Source: Fibrobacter sp. UWEL
Lineage (GTDB): Bacteria; Fibrobacterota; Fibrobacteria; Fibrobacterales; Fibrobacteraceae
Direction of reading: 5' to 3'
DNA length: 64,000 nt
Assembly: GCF_900142535.1 (NCBI RefSeq)
Contig: NZ_FRBE01000002.1
Span: 62,001 to 126,000 of the forward strand
A model generated the notes under the pieces. The model saw only the letters and a program-made list of their open reading frames with translations. It was not told where the DNA came from and searched no databases. Shown here in pieces: positions 1 to 8,329 of the stretch (its first letter is position 1; the number at the start of each line of letters is the position of its first letter). The position numbers and the translations under genes were made by a program.

Positions 1-843
1 CACAATGAACTTTTCATAGTTCATCCATTTCAAGAGAGTGGAATTCTTTGTCTTCCAGTCAGTAGCATAGTAGGGATAACCTAACCAGGAACCCAAGCTA
101 TCCACCACTTCACCAGCAATCCAGTGGTCCGTCAGGCGGAACTGGACACCAGTTACAGCATCGCCAATACCCAGCAGTTTCTGTAATTCAGGAATTCCAA
201 TGTACGCCAAATTTCCATCATACTCGTACGTACCCGTCTCAAAGATACCGCTGACAACGCACATGAGCATCTTGGGGCCACCGCCGGCCACAACCGCATC
301 GGGGCTCTGGAACGTCTGAAGAACAAGCTTATCGCCAACAACCACACGAAGTCTGTTTGCAAGACCGGAGCCCAGGATAATGCCCGGACGGAGCTTGCCG
401 CTCAAGTCTTCCAGACTGTCAATGGAGTAGTTACCCCACTTGATGTACTTGTGGATGTCCGTTACCGTCTTGGCAGATTCAGTCTCGATACCGTAAATGA
501 CAATGCCGTCGTTTACCTTCTTGGAGCTGATGCCCACCTTATACACCAGGAAAGGAGACGCACCCGTCACACGAGGTTCACGAGCACGGACTTCCTTCAT
601 CAGGCTGTCGTAGGGAGCGATTGCTTCCCCATTGTAGGACATAATATCGAAGTGAGCATCCTTGCCAATCATCTGGGCAGTGACTTCTTCTTCGAAACCA
701 TTTACAGCAGCAAGAGCCACCACCAGCGCAAAAACGCCGATGGAAACGCCCAGCATACTGAAAACGCCAATAAGAGAAACAAAGAGGCTCTTACGCTGAG
801 CCCCCAAGTATCTCCAGGCAATAAGCCATTCAAGTTTCTTCAT
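1..843 (-). CDS. LolC/LolE-family lipoprotein-release ABC transporter permease (partial)
   Basis: Reading leftward from an ATG at 841-843, the frame stays open for 281 codons to the window edge, so the C-terminus is missing. The protein starts MKKLEWLIAWRYLGAQRKS, followed by a long hydrophobic segment (about residues 23-48) and a large extracytoplasmic domain beginning NGFEEEV. This is the layout of the MacB/FtsX-type permeases that form LolCDE, which extracts lipoproteins from the inner membrane. The 'F..R.a' N-terminus and the 'GV..G...L' first membrane helix are typical of LolC/E, but C and E cannot be told apart here. It lies 100 bp downstream of lysS in the same direction, separated by a repeat hairpin. 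No good Shine-Dalgarno sequence is visible, so it may be read through from lysS. Confidence 0.85.
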   Translation of the reverse strand, partial: MKKLEWLIAWRYLGAQRKSLFVSLIGVFSMLGVSIGVFALVVALAAVNGFEEEVTAQMIGKDAHFDIMSYNGEAIAPYDSLMKEVRAREPRVTGASPFLVYKVGISSKKVNDGIVIYGIETESAKTVTDIHKYIKWGNYSIDSLEDLSGKLRPGIILGSGLANRLRVVVGDKLVLQTFQSPDAVVAGGGPKMLMCVVSGIFETGTYEYDGNLAYIGIPELQKLLGIGDAVTGVQFRLTDHWIAGEVVDSLGSWLGYPYYATDWKTKNSTLLKWMNYEKFIV

Positions 844-943
844 ACACAGTTACGAGAGACAAGTTACGAGATACGAGATATGAATTATGAATTAGGAGTT
901 AAGAGAAAAACTCAGCTCTGATAATTCATAATTCATCACTGAT
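844..943. repeat. AT-rich heptamer repeat with 15-bp hairpin
   Basis: The gap between lysS and the permease gene is made of degenerate heptamers (ttacgag, atatgaa, ttatgaa). The segment at 880-894 (ATGAATTATGAATTA) is the perfect reverse complement of 922-936, giving a 15-bp stem with a 27-nt loop. The same repeat family occurs at 29615, 42820, 43588 and 62414. Confidence 0.8.
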
Positions 944-2458
944 TTACACTTCGGGCTTCATCAGCGGGAAGAGTTGCACGTCGCGGATGGTTTCCTGATT
1001 GGTCAAGAGCATGATCATACGGTCGATACCGAAGCCCACACCACCGGTAGGAGGCAGACCAGATTCGATAGCGTGCAGGAAGTTTTCGTCCATGGGGTGA
1101 GTTTCGCCTTCACCACCGCGGCCACGACGGACCTGGTCTTCCAGGAGTTCGCGCTGACGGATGGGGTCATTCAATTCGGTATAGGCGTTGCCCAGTTCCC
1201 AGCCGTTTGCGTACGGTTCAAACTGTTCGATGAGGCCTTCCTGGGTACGGTGCTTCTTGCAAAGCGGAGTAGATTCGGTAGGCATGTCGATAATGAAGGT
1301 AGGCTGGATCAGCTGTTCTTCAACAGTCAGTTCAAACAATTCCAGAATACCACGACCACGGCTGAATTCGCCATCCAGATGGCCACCCAGTTCATCGATC
1401 TTAGCCTGGATCTGTTCGTCGGACAGGTCATCCACCTTGATGCCGCCGAACTTTTCGATAGCACCCTTCATGGTGTAACGGGGCCACGGAGCCTTAAAGT
1501 CGATTTCCTTGCCCTGAGTCATGATCTTGGTGGTGCCGTTTGCAGCGATACAGGCGCGTTCGTAGATGTTTTCGAAGTGAACCATCATATCATTGTAGTC
1601 TGCATAGGCTTCGTAGAATTCCAGACCGGTGAATTCCGGGCTATGGGTACGGTCCATACCTTCGTTACGGAAGTTCTTGGAGAATTCAAAAACCTTTTCC
1701 ATACCGCCCACAATGCAGCGCTTCAGGTAAAGTTCCGGAGCAACGCGCATGTAGAGGGTCATGTCGCAAGCGTTATGGTGAGTGGTAAACGGACGAGCGT
1801 TTGCACCGCCATAAATGGGCTGCAGAGTCGGGGTTTCCACTTCGATGTAGCCCTTTTCGATGAGGTATTCACGAATGGACTGCATGATCTTGGAACGCTT
1901 GATAAATACTTCCTTCACGTCGTCGTTCAGGGCCATGTCCACATAACGCTGACGGTAGCGGGTATCCACGTCGGCAAATTCGTTGAAAACAACCTTGTTG
2001 CCGTTTTCATCGATCTTTTCCTTGGCAACGGGCAGGGGGCGCACAGCCTTGGAAAGCATGGTCACCTTCTTCACGCGAACGGAGTATTCGCCACTCTGGG
2101 TTTCGAACATGGTGCCGTTTACGCCAATGAAGTCGCCAAGGTCGGTCATCTTTACGATTTCGTAGTTTTCTTCGCCAACTTCGTCGCGGGCGCAAACCAC
2201 CTGCAAGCGGCCATAACGGTCCTTCAGGTGCATAAAGCACATCTTGCCCTTACGATTGAAACGAACCACACGGCCTGCAAAAGCAACTTCTTCACCGCTA
2301 GCGATCAGGGCGTCCTTGTTTTCCTTAAGGACCTTGGAATCGTGAGTGCGGTTGAACTTGTGGGGATAGGCTTCGATACCCATTTCCTTGAACTTTTCGA
2401 GCTTATCAAGGCGGGCCTTCACCTGGTCATTCATATCGGGCATATTGACGTTAATCAT
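944..2458 (-). CDS. lysS: Lysyl-tRNA synthetase, class II
   Basis: A 504-residue protein that charges tRNA-Lys with lysine in the cytoplasm. The N-terminal OB-fold anticodon-binding domain (about residues 55-140) contains GRVVRFNRKGKMCFMHL. The class II catalytic core follows, with motif 2 (FRNEGMDRTHSPEFTGLE) and motif 3 near the C-terminus (GGVGFGIDRMIMLL). Length is normal for bacterial LysS. The ATG at 2458 follows AAGGTAG about nine bases upstream. The next gene leftward is the LolC/E-type permease. The long open frame on the opposite strand across this gene is a codon-usage shadow. Confidence 0.97.
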   Translation of the reverse strand: MINVNMPDMNDQVKARLDKLEKFKEMGIEAYPHKFNRTHDSKVLKENKDALIASGEEVAFAGRVVRFNRKGKMCFMHLKDRYGRLQVVCARDEVGEENYEIVKMTDLGDFIGVNGTMFETQSGEYSVRVKKVTMLSKAVRPLPVAKEKIDENGNKVVFNEFADVDTRYRQRYVDMALNDDVKEVFIKRSKIMQSIREYLIEKGYIEVETPTLQPIYGGANARPFTTHHNACDMTLYMRVAPELYLKRCIVGGMEKVFEFSKNFRNEGMDRTHSPEFTGLEFYEAYADYNDMMVHFENIYERACIAANGTTKIMTQGKEIDFKAPWPRYTMKGAIEKFGGIKVDDLSDEQIQAKIDELGGHLDGEFSRGRGILELFELTVEEQLIQPTFIIDMPTESTPLCKKHRTQEGLIEQFEPYANGWELGNAYTELNDPIRQRELLEDQVRRGRGGEGETHPMDENFLHAIESGLPPTGGVGFGIDRMIMLLTNQETIRDVQLFPLMKPEV

Positions 2459-2516
2459 GTTATCTACCTTATTCTTGTAAAGGGATTAAATTTTGAACGT
2501 CAACAAGATAGAAATT

Positions 2517-3824
2517 TTACCAGGCGATTAAGCCTAACTCCAGAGCAAAGGTGTGGTTAATTGCAGTCGCTTCAATCCCCTTGATGTTATCTGCACGAAC
2601 CCTATTCCCATCATCGTCATATTTATATGACCTGGACATCGTTTCAGAATCGTCAAAGGTACCGATTTGCATCATGTACTTGAAACGAACATTAAGTCCA
2701 AAGGAAATCGCTCCCATGTGGGAAGGTCTTGTGGCAATCAGGTGGGAATCAATATTGACCCCCAGAATATATTGGGGATCGATATACATTTCCATAGTCT
2801 CCAAGTCCGTAGATCCGTAGCCAAGGAAGGGGGTAACTTTCAAAAATCTAGAATCAAAAGCTGTATAGCCCAAGGTTACACCAACACTTTCATCCTCATA
2901 GGTTCCCCAAATCTGATAATTAAACTTAGGTTTCGTGACCAAGCCAAAAGACCAGAACACCCCAAGGGAAAAACGCTTGATTTGCAGTTCCGCTTCAACA
3001 TAGAAGCTGGTTCCCATTCGATCCCTCAAGTAGTCCGTAGCCTCTCCACTAAGGAACCCGAGCCACTTACCCGCATAAACCCCAAGTCCACCTGTATAGT
3101 ACTTGTGTGCCCAGGGGTCCCTAGCAAACAGGCGTTCTTCATCCATCACTCCCTGCACAAAGGGAATCGTCTGATTTTTTAGATACTCCGCATGTTCTGA
3201 CATCGGGTATTTCCATACAAACTCTTTAGCTCGTTTCAGGAAATCTTCAGCCCTTATAGTATCGCGAACGACTCGATAGAAGAAAATTTTGCTTCCATAT
3301 TCAATGGTCTGAATACCAATCACATGTTCTGCCGCCAGGAGGACTCCATAAAGGTCCTTATTTTCTTGACTGGCGTCAGACTGTACCGCACGATTGTAAA
3401 GGGAATCGCCAATTTCAGGAGTAAACGGTTTAAGGCCACGATAGAGGTATTTGCTTAAGTTATCCTCAACCGTAATGCGATTTTCCTGTTCCGGAGTATA
3501 GCTAGAATCCATAACCAAACGGCGGCGATTTGCATACTCGCGGATGGCCTCGTCATAGCGATTGAGTTCGGAGTAAATCAGGTATTCCTCAAAACGATTC
3601 AGAGGAGCCCCGTTGGAAACGCCGGCCTGCAGGTATTCAAATGCAGTGGCAGCCCTCTCCATGTCCTTATTTTCAAGAGCTTCTTTCAAGGCTTCGCGGG
3701 CACGGGAATAAAGTTCCTTCTTGGAAGGTTGTGAATTAGCCAGAAATGCAGGTTCCTGAGCAGTCTCTTCCGCAAAGAGAAAACTTGCAAGAAACAAAGC
3801 CAGGACAATCAATCGTTTCATCAT
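2517..3824 (-). CDS. Putative outer-membrane protein, helical N-domain plus barrel (paralogue 3)
   Basis: A 435-residue exported protein, not recognised by name. A signal peptide (MMKRLIVLALFLASFLFA) is followed by a helical, TPR-like region (about residues 30-240), with segments such as KKELYSRAREALKEAL and YDEAIREYANRRR. The rest is a probable beta-barrel beginning HKYYTGGLGVYAGKW and ending in Trp, as outer-membrane proteins often do. It shares the blocks S-K-K-E-L-[FY]-S-R-A-R, YTGG, and FDSRFLKV-PF-G with the next gene upstream, and less closely with the third copy. It starts one base after the stop of paralogue 2, so translation is probably coupled. It is the last gene of the five-gene operon. 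The function is unknown. Confidence 0.75.
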   Translation of the reverse strand: MMKRLIVLALFLASFLFAEETAQEPAFLANSQPSKKELYSRAREALKEALENKDMERAATAFEYLQAGVSNGAPLNRFEEYLIYSELNRYDEAIREYANRRRLVMDSSYTPEQENRITVEDNLSKYLYRGLKPFTPEIGDSLYNRAVQSDASQENKDLYGVLLAAEHVIGIQTIEYGSKIFFYRVVRDTIRAEDFLKRAKEFVWKYPMSEHAEYLKNQTIPFVQGVMDEERLFARDPWAHKYYTGGLGVYAGKWLGFLSGEATDYLRDRMGTSFYVEAELQIKRFSLGVFWSFGLVTKPKFNYQIWGTYEDESVGVTLGYTAFDSRFLKVTPFLGYGSTDLETMEMYIDPQYILGVNIDSHLIATRPSHMGAISFGLNVRFKYMMQIGTFDDSETMSRSYKYDDDGNRVRADNIKGIEATAINHTFALELGLIAW

Positions 3825-3825
3825 A

Positions 3826-5067
3826 TTACCACCAGTAAATACCTAAACCCACAGAGAACGCATGATTGGTATAATCTCCTGACACAGAATGATACACACC
3901 GTTCTCGTCGCGATATTTATCGCTATAGCTGGAGAACTTTGCCATATACTTCAGGCGAAGCTGGACAGAAGCGACGGGTGCTCTCATTCGGCGAGGAGTT
4001 GTAGTCCAAATGCGGATATCAAGATTTGATCCCATCAAGAAATGATTATGGGCATCTATTTCCAAGACTTCAATGGTGGTGGCACCAATACCGATAAAGG
4101 GTACGACCTTCAGGAATTTCGAATCAAAGACATCAAAACCAGCGGTAAAACCAATGCTGTAACCATCATCTTCATCATAGGACGGAGAATCACTATCAAC
4201 GTATTTCCGTTCGGCATCAATACCATAAGCAACAAAAGCGCCCAGATTCACTCGCCAGAACTGCATTTCAAATTCCAGCATATAGGTACCCATATCCATC
4301 TTGATAAAGTTGGAAGCATCACCAGTAATACCACCCCACCATCTGGAATAATAAGCGCCATATCCGCCAGTATAGAACTTGTGCTTCAAAGGTTCCTTTT
4401 GGAAGTCGACATATTCTTGAGCCATGGGAATAAGGCCCTTTTTCAAATACCCCGCATGAACTGAATTAGGATACTTCTGGACGAAATCTTCAGCACGCTT
4501 CACAAATTCATCTGCATATGCAGTTTCCCTAACACCGATGGCAACATGATAAGTGCCAGGAACCATATAACCATTCTGTCCAAAAACCAGTTCCGAAAGC
4601 AGTAACACGCTAAACAGATCCTTACGTTCTTGATCAATATCCGTGGATGCAATCAAATTATCCAGAGAGTCCACTTGACTTCTCGTGATTTCATCAGCAT
4701 TTGCGGTCAAGTAATAATTCAATCCGTCTTTTTCTTGAACTCTGGCATGAAGTGCCGGATCGTAAGGATTGTAGTCCATATCCAGGAAAAGCCTGCGCCC
4801 CTCAAAATAGGTTTCGAGAGCATCCCCGTAACGATGCATCCCCATATTGGCATAGTATTCCTCGTTTGCCGTCAGCGGGGCGCCATTATCCAAATTGGCC
4901 TTCAGGTAATCCAGAGCCTCCCCTGCCCGAGCAGTATCGCCACTTTCCAGAGATTCCTTCAGGACATCGCGGGCTCTACTAAACAATTCCTTCTTGGAAA
5001 CCTGTCCGCCTTCTGCAAAGACGGATACAGCAAGAAGAACCAATAAATACAAGACAATTCTTTTCAT
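3826..5067 (-). CDS. Putative outer-membrane protein, helical N-domain plus barrel (paralogue 2)
   Basis: A 413-residue protein with a signal peptide (MKRIVLYLLVLLAVSVFA) and predicted mature N-terminus EGGQVSKKELFSRAR. A helical region rich in Ala, Glu and Leu (about residues 25-230) includes AEDFV-like and YPNSVHAGYLKK motifs seen in repeat scaffold proteins. It then changes to alternating hydrophobic strands from KFYTGGYGAYYSRWW to the C-terminal YWW, consistent with an outer-membrane barrel with an aromatic last residue. It is the closest relative of the gene at 2517. The gaps to its neighbours are one and three bases, so these are operon partners from tandem duplication. No enzymatic motif is visible. 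Confidence 0.75.
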   Translation of the reverse strand: MKRIVLYLLVLLAVSVFAEGGQVSKKELFSRARDVLKESLESGDTARAGEALDYLKANLDNGAPLTANEEYYANMGMHRYGDALETYFEGRRLFLDMDYNPYDPALHARVQEKDGLNYYLTANADEITRSQVDSLDNLIASTDIDQERKDLFSVLLLSELVFGQNGYMVPGTYHVAIGVRETAYADEFVKRAEDFVQKYPNSVHAGYLKKGLIPMAQEYVDFQKEPLKHKFYTGGYGAYYSRWWGGITGDASNFIKMDMGTYMLEFEMQFWRVNLGAFVAYGIDAERKYVDSDSPSYDEDDGYSIGFTAGFDVFDSKFLKVVPFIGIGATTIEVLEIDAHNHFLMGSNLDIRIWTTTPRRMRAPVASVQLRLKYMAKFSSYSDKYRDENGVYHSVSGDYTNHAFSVGLGIYWW

Positions 5068-5070
5068 GAA

Positions 5071-6438
5071 TTACCAAAGATAAATGCCTAAACCCAAGGC
5101 AAAGAATGCTTCATAGCCTTCGCCCTTTGCAACATTCGTATCAATGTCCATAGAAGAAACACCAAACTTGCCCACCACAGAGAGGCTAGAAAGTTTACTG
5201 CTGGAGGCCAGGAAGTAAGCGGTAATAAACTTGAAATCCACATTGACACCAAGAATGCCACGGAATCCTTCTTCATCAAGTCCGGATGATTCGGAATTAC
5301 CGGCAGGGCTTAAGCTCGTACCGCCCACCACATAGTTATTCTTGTAGCGGTAATTCATATAGGACGTTTCAGCGCCAAAATAAGGGCGAACCTTTAGATA
5401 ACGGGAATCGTAAACCACCCAGCCCAGGCCCCATCCAAAGGAGGAAATTCCGGAAACCCCAGAATTGACCAGTTCCAGCAAGGCAGTAAAGCGGCCAAAC
5501 TGGATATAGAATTCCCAGTTCACAGGAACAGGATCCGGTTCATAAATGTCATTACGATAGACATCCTCGTAACCAATCCCGAAACCACCCATGGCCAAAT
5601 AAAGGTTGAAGCCAAAGCCGCCCGTATAAAGCTTATTCTCGATGACCGTCTCCTTATTTTCACGGCGCTTCAGCATCTTTAAATCCCAGATGCTCATGCG
5701 AGAAAGAGGTCCCAGAATGGTATGTTTCATCCAGGGTGCATCAGGATCATCGGGATACTTTTCCACAAAGGCTTCAGTCAGGGCACGGACATCCTGCCCC
5801 ACCTTTTCATCCATATAGGCAAAGCGCAACATGGAAAGAATTTCCAGCTTGCGACGTTTCACATCGGGAAGCCTGGAGTTGTTGATTTTCGCAACAACCA
5901 ATTCATAGGGAGCCTTTGTTGTATCCTGAGATTTCCAGAACTTGACCACATGAAGATATAGGGGATCGTCTTTGATGGTATGCACATCGGAATCATATTT
6001 GCCGGTATCCAGAAGAGTACGGTAATGATCCACATAGTGGTCCGTCAATTGGTCCAGCATATTCATTTCCGTATAAATAGTTTCCAATTCAAACGGCAAA
6101 TAGGAAGCAACTCTTCTAGATTCCAAGCCTTTCAGCTGATTCACCAATTCCGCCACTTTCTTGGAATCTTTCTTCTGAACCGCTTCCAGAATCTGATCAC
6201 GACAGACATAGATGGGTTCCAATTCCGTAGGCGATGTCATCAAGGATTTTTCAAATTCATCCAGAGAATTATTGCTTTCAACCGCCGTAGATTCCGTTGA
6301 ATCCATCGATTCTGTTGAATCTTCAGAATTCTTTTCAGCGGCAGGCTTATCAAACAGGCTCTGTTCAAAACTGCTGAAGTCCTTTGCAAAAACAAGAGAA
6401 GACGTCAAAGCAAGAAGTGCAAATACAATATTCTTCAT
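5071..6438 (-). CDS. Putative outer-membrane protein, helical N-domain plus barrel (paralogue 1)
   Basis: A 455-residue protein and the most divergent of the three paralogues. The signal peptide is MKNIVFALLALTSSLVFA. A Ser/Glu-rich spacer unique to this copy follows (ESMDSTESTAVESNNS, about residues 38-60). Then come the helical domain (QVKGLE/YTEMNMLDQLTDHYVDHYRT region) and a barrel-like half starting KLYTGGFGFNLYLAMGG, with YDSRYLKVRPYFGAE matching the signature of its sisters, and a final Trp. A GGGGTG-type ribosome binding site precedes ATG 6438. It lies ten bases after the small lipoprotein gene. The role is unknown; a surface or envelope scaffold is only a guess. Confidence 0.73.
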   Translation of the reverse strand: MKNIVFALLALTSSLVFAKDFSSFEQSLFDKPAAEKNSEDSTESMDSTESTAVESNNSLDEFEKSLMTSPTELEPIYVCRDQILEAVQKKDSKKVAELVNQLKGLESRRVASYLPFELETIYTEMNMLDQLTDHYVDHYRTLLDTGKYDSDVHTIKDDPLYLHVVKFWKSQDTTKAPYELVVAKINNSRLPDVKRRKLEILSMLRFAYMDEKVGQDVRALTEAFVEKYPDDPDAPWMKHTILGPLSRMSIWDLKMLKRRENKETVIENKLYTGGFGFNLYLAMGGFGIGYEDVYRNDIYEPDPVPVNWEFYIQFGRFTALLELVNSGVSGISSFGWGLGWVVYDSRYLKVRPYFGAETSYMNYRYKNNYVVGGTSLSPAGNSESSGLDEEGFRGILGVNVDFKFITAYFLASSSKLSSLSVVGKFGVSSMDIDTNVAKGEGYEAFFALGLGIYLW

Positions 6439-6448
6439 CTTTACACCC

Positions 6449-6847
6449 CTACTTTGTGGCCAACAGGTCAGCCGTTAAAACTTGACATTCTTCCATGCGG
6501 CTTACATAAATGCCACCCGCATAAAAGCCTCGACTCACAATCTTATTCTCGTACTTTTTCACAAATACAAGATCAGCACCAAGTTCCCTTGCCGCATTTT
6601 CAAGGGCAGCCACCGCATCATCTACCTTACAGTCAGAATTCGTATTGGTCTGCATCACCGCCACCAGTTCCGTATTCTCGGGAATAATGGGGAGTTCCGG
6701 CCCATAGATAAAACTCACCTTGGTAAGGGAATCCAGCGGAGCACGTTTTTCATCGGAATAACGCACCATGTATTCCGTAGAGGAGCAAGCCGTAATGAAA
6801 AAGAAAATTGCAGAAACAACAATCATCAATAAAGCAAATCGTTTCAT
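6449..6847 (-). CDS. Small lipoprotein, DUF4156-like
   Basis: A 132-residue lipoprotein. The signal peptide ends in the lipobox ITAC, so Cys21 would be lipidated. The mature part contains ALENAARELGADLVFVKKYE and two further Cys residues (NSDCKVD and MEECQVL) that could form a disulphide. The 'A-E-G-A-[ND]' block resembles small RcsF/DUF4156-type envelope lipoproteins, but this is a weak resemblance. AAGGAG lies seven bases before the ATG. The start overlaps the stop of the FISUMP lipoprotein gene by four bases (ATGA), so the two are translationally coupled. It is the second gene of the envelope operon. Confidence 0.7.
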   Translation of the reverse strand: MKRFALLMIVVSAIFFFITACSSTEYMVRYSDEKRAPLDSLTKVSFIYGPELPIIPENTELVAVMQTNTNSDCKVDDAVAALENAARELGADLVFVKKYENKIVSRGFYAGGIYVSRMEECQVLTADLLATK

Positions 6848-7725
6848 CGGGCACTCCTTACACAGCGAACAGAATAATATTCACCAGACTGATAGTTCGT
6901 GTAATAAGCGTGGTCATCATCACCGGAAACCCACATGATGTAACCATCAACGGTCATAAATGCAGCGGCACTACCAGCTTCACGATACGCGATGTTATCC
7001 TTAAAGCCTGTAGGAAGTGCATTAAACCCAATGACATCCTCACCCTTGCGATTCTTGTCACCTACAAAAGTCTTGCTTTTGAGAGCCTTTCCTGCAACCA
7101 CATAACCACCCACAATATCCCACAAGTCCTTATACTGATCCATATACGGGAGTTTAAAACCCGCTGGGCAAATACTATCCAGGGTAGAACCGGGGCCACC
7201 CACCATGTAATACCTAGTATAGAGTCTGCAGTTCTTTGCCCCCAGCAAGTTGACGCAATCATCATAGGTTGTGTTATTGCCGCCATCATAATCCAGATTT
7301 TCCGCCATCCATTCCAGGCCACCTACGATAACCGTCTTATAAGTACGGCCATCACGAGAATCCACGAAGGAACTGGTGGAATAATCAATTCTATTCGCAG
7401 GAACAGTCTGTCGAGCATCCGGATCATAATAAGGCAAGCCCTCTAATTCCGGAGCGGTGCTAGGCAGAGATCGAATTTCGGTCCAATCCTTGTCAATACA
7501 GGCATAGACTAGGGCGTTGCTCACCATATAAAAGAGCTTGCCGTCAAGAGAATCTGTGCACTTTGGCAGATAGGAATCATCCCTAGATACAGACCCCCAG
7601 AAACCATCTACAATGTAATCCACATTTTTGTCCGCATATTGCGGACGGGGGTCATAGCCAGCATCTGTGGTGCAAGCTACGAAAATTACGCTTATAAGCG
7701 CAAGAATCCAATATAATCCTCGCAT
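6844..7725 (-). CDS. FISUMP-domain lipoprotein
   Basis: A 293-residue lipoprotein with lipobox FVAC (Cys18). The C-terminal part (about residues 115-293) carries the Fibrobacter succinogenes major paralogous domain: GRTYKTVIVGGLEWMAENLDYD, then a pair of Cys residues, ICPAGFKLP, and the closing YSVRCVRSAR. The domain has a lectin-like or sulfatase-modifying-factor-like appearance and its function is unknown in the literature I know of. It is the first gene of the operon that includes three barrel proteins, so the product is probably part of the same envelope structure. The start is preceded by AGGTAAAAGGTT, and a TATATTTC box lies about 20 bases further upstream. Confidence 0.88.
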   Translation of the reverse strand: MRGLYWILALISVIFVACTTDAGYDPRPQYADKNVDYIVDGFWGSVSRDDSYLPKCTDSLDGKLFYMVSNALVYACIDKDWTEIRSLPSTAPELEGLPYYDPDARQTVPANRIDYSTSSFVDSRDGRTYKTVIVGGLEWMAENLDYDGGNNTTYDDCVNLLGAKNCRLYTRYYMVGGPGSTLDSICPAGFKLPYMDQYKDLWDIVGGYVVAGKALKSKTFVGDKNRKGEDVIGFNALPTGFKDNIAYREAGSAAAFMTVDGYIMWVSGDDDHAYYTNYQSGEYYSVRCVRSAR

Positions 7726-7743
7726 AACCTTTTACCTCGCGAG

Positions 7744-7751
7744 GAAATATA
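7744..7751 (-). promoter_or_regulatory. Candidate -7 box of the envelope operon
   Basis: TATATTTC on the minus strand, about 18 bases before ATG 7725, followed by the palindrome CCTCGCGAGG (7736-7745). It fits the TAnnTTTN pattern seen across the window. No clear -33 element is visible. Confidence 0.45.
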
Positions 7752-7866
7752 GAATTTGGATAAAAAAAAGTCTAATAAACTAAAAAGTTAATCCTTAAAA
7801 ACAAGCAAAAAACGTCTGCCGGTAAAGTTTTTTTACAACGTAGTATGTATCAGCTAGTGTTCAAAA

Positions 7867-8235
7867 TTAAAGCTGATAGAACGGAGTTTCATCCTTATCG
7901 CGATACTCGTGCTTCTCGTAGTAGCCTATAAGTGTACCGTCTTCGTCGCGGAGGGCGACCATGTAGCCGTCCTTGTTCTGCTTGTCGTTGAAGAAGGTAT
8001 GAACGCGGTTGTTGCTCGGGCTCTCGGCGAACCAGGCGATAACCTTGCGGATCTTTTCCTGGGAATCCGGATTATGGCAGTCCATAAGGCTACGGCTCAC
8101 TAGGGCGGCTCCCCCACGCTTGGCATAACGTTCACAAGCGATCGGGTTCATGTACACAATCTTGTGGTCCAAGTCGCAAACAACAATGTTCGCGTTGTCC
8201 TGGTCGATGATAGATTTAAACAGTTTGTTGAGCAT
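7867..8235 (-). CDS. Single-domain PAS sensor protein
   Basis: A 122-residue protein that is a lone PAS fold: ANIVVCDLDHKIVYMNPIAC (N-terminal strands and helix), a middle helix with DCHNPDSQEKIRKVIAWF, then the strands VHTFFNDKQNKDGYMVALRDEDG and IGYYEKHEY. No output domain is attached, so it would signal by protein contact or bind a ligand or heme; several His and Cys residues (DCHN) are candidates. ATG 8235 has no Shine-Dalgarno sequence. Instead TATATTTA ends four bases upstream, inside the T-tract of the glyS terminator, so the mRNA is probably leaderless and separate from glyS. Confidence 0.8.
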   Translation of the reverse strand: MLNKLFKSIIDQDNANIVVCDLDHKIVYMNPIACERYAKRGGAALVSRSLMDCHNPDSQEKIRKVIAWFAESPSNNRVHTFFNDKQNKDGYMVALRDEDGTLIGYYEKHEYRDKDETPFYQL

Positions 8236-8239
8236 GTCG

Positions 8240-8247
8240 TAAATATA
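8240..8247 (-). promoter_or_regulatory. Candidate -7 box of PAS gene
   Basis: TATATTTA on the minus strand with only CGAC between it and the ATG. It overlaps the poly-T end of the glyS terminator. Confidence 0.5.
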
Positions 8248-8276
8248 AAAAGAAGGCCACCCTTGCGAGTAGCCTT
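8243..8276 (-). terminator. Rho-independent terminator of glyS
   Basis: On the minus strand the stem AAGGCTAC/GTGGCCTT (8269-8276 with 8253-8260, one G-T pair) is followed by CTTTTTAT. It lies 54 bp after the glyS stop. A second perfect hairpin, AGGGGAAAA/TTTTCCCCT, lies between them at 8297-8321 and directly follows the stop codon. Confidence 0.8.
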
Positions 8277-8329
8277 GCTGTAAAGGAAAGGAGTCCAGGG
8301 GAAAAACTTAGGTTTTCCCCTGCATCACC

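Noticed and set aside
844-943. Small peptide gene in the lysS downstream gap
   Set aside because: The frames there are heptamer repeats with early stops and no ribosome site.
974-2560. Long open frame on the plus strand opposite lysS (528 codons)
   Set aside because: It is fully antisense to a clear lysS and has no start signal; the composition (His, Val, Phe-rich) is that of a codon-bias shadow.
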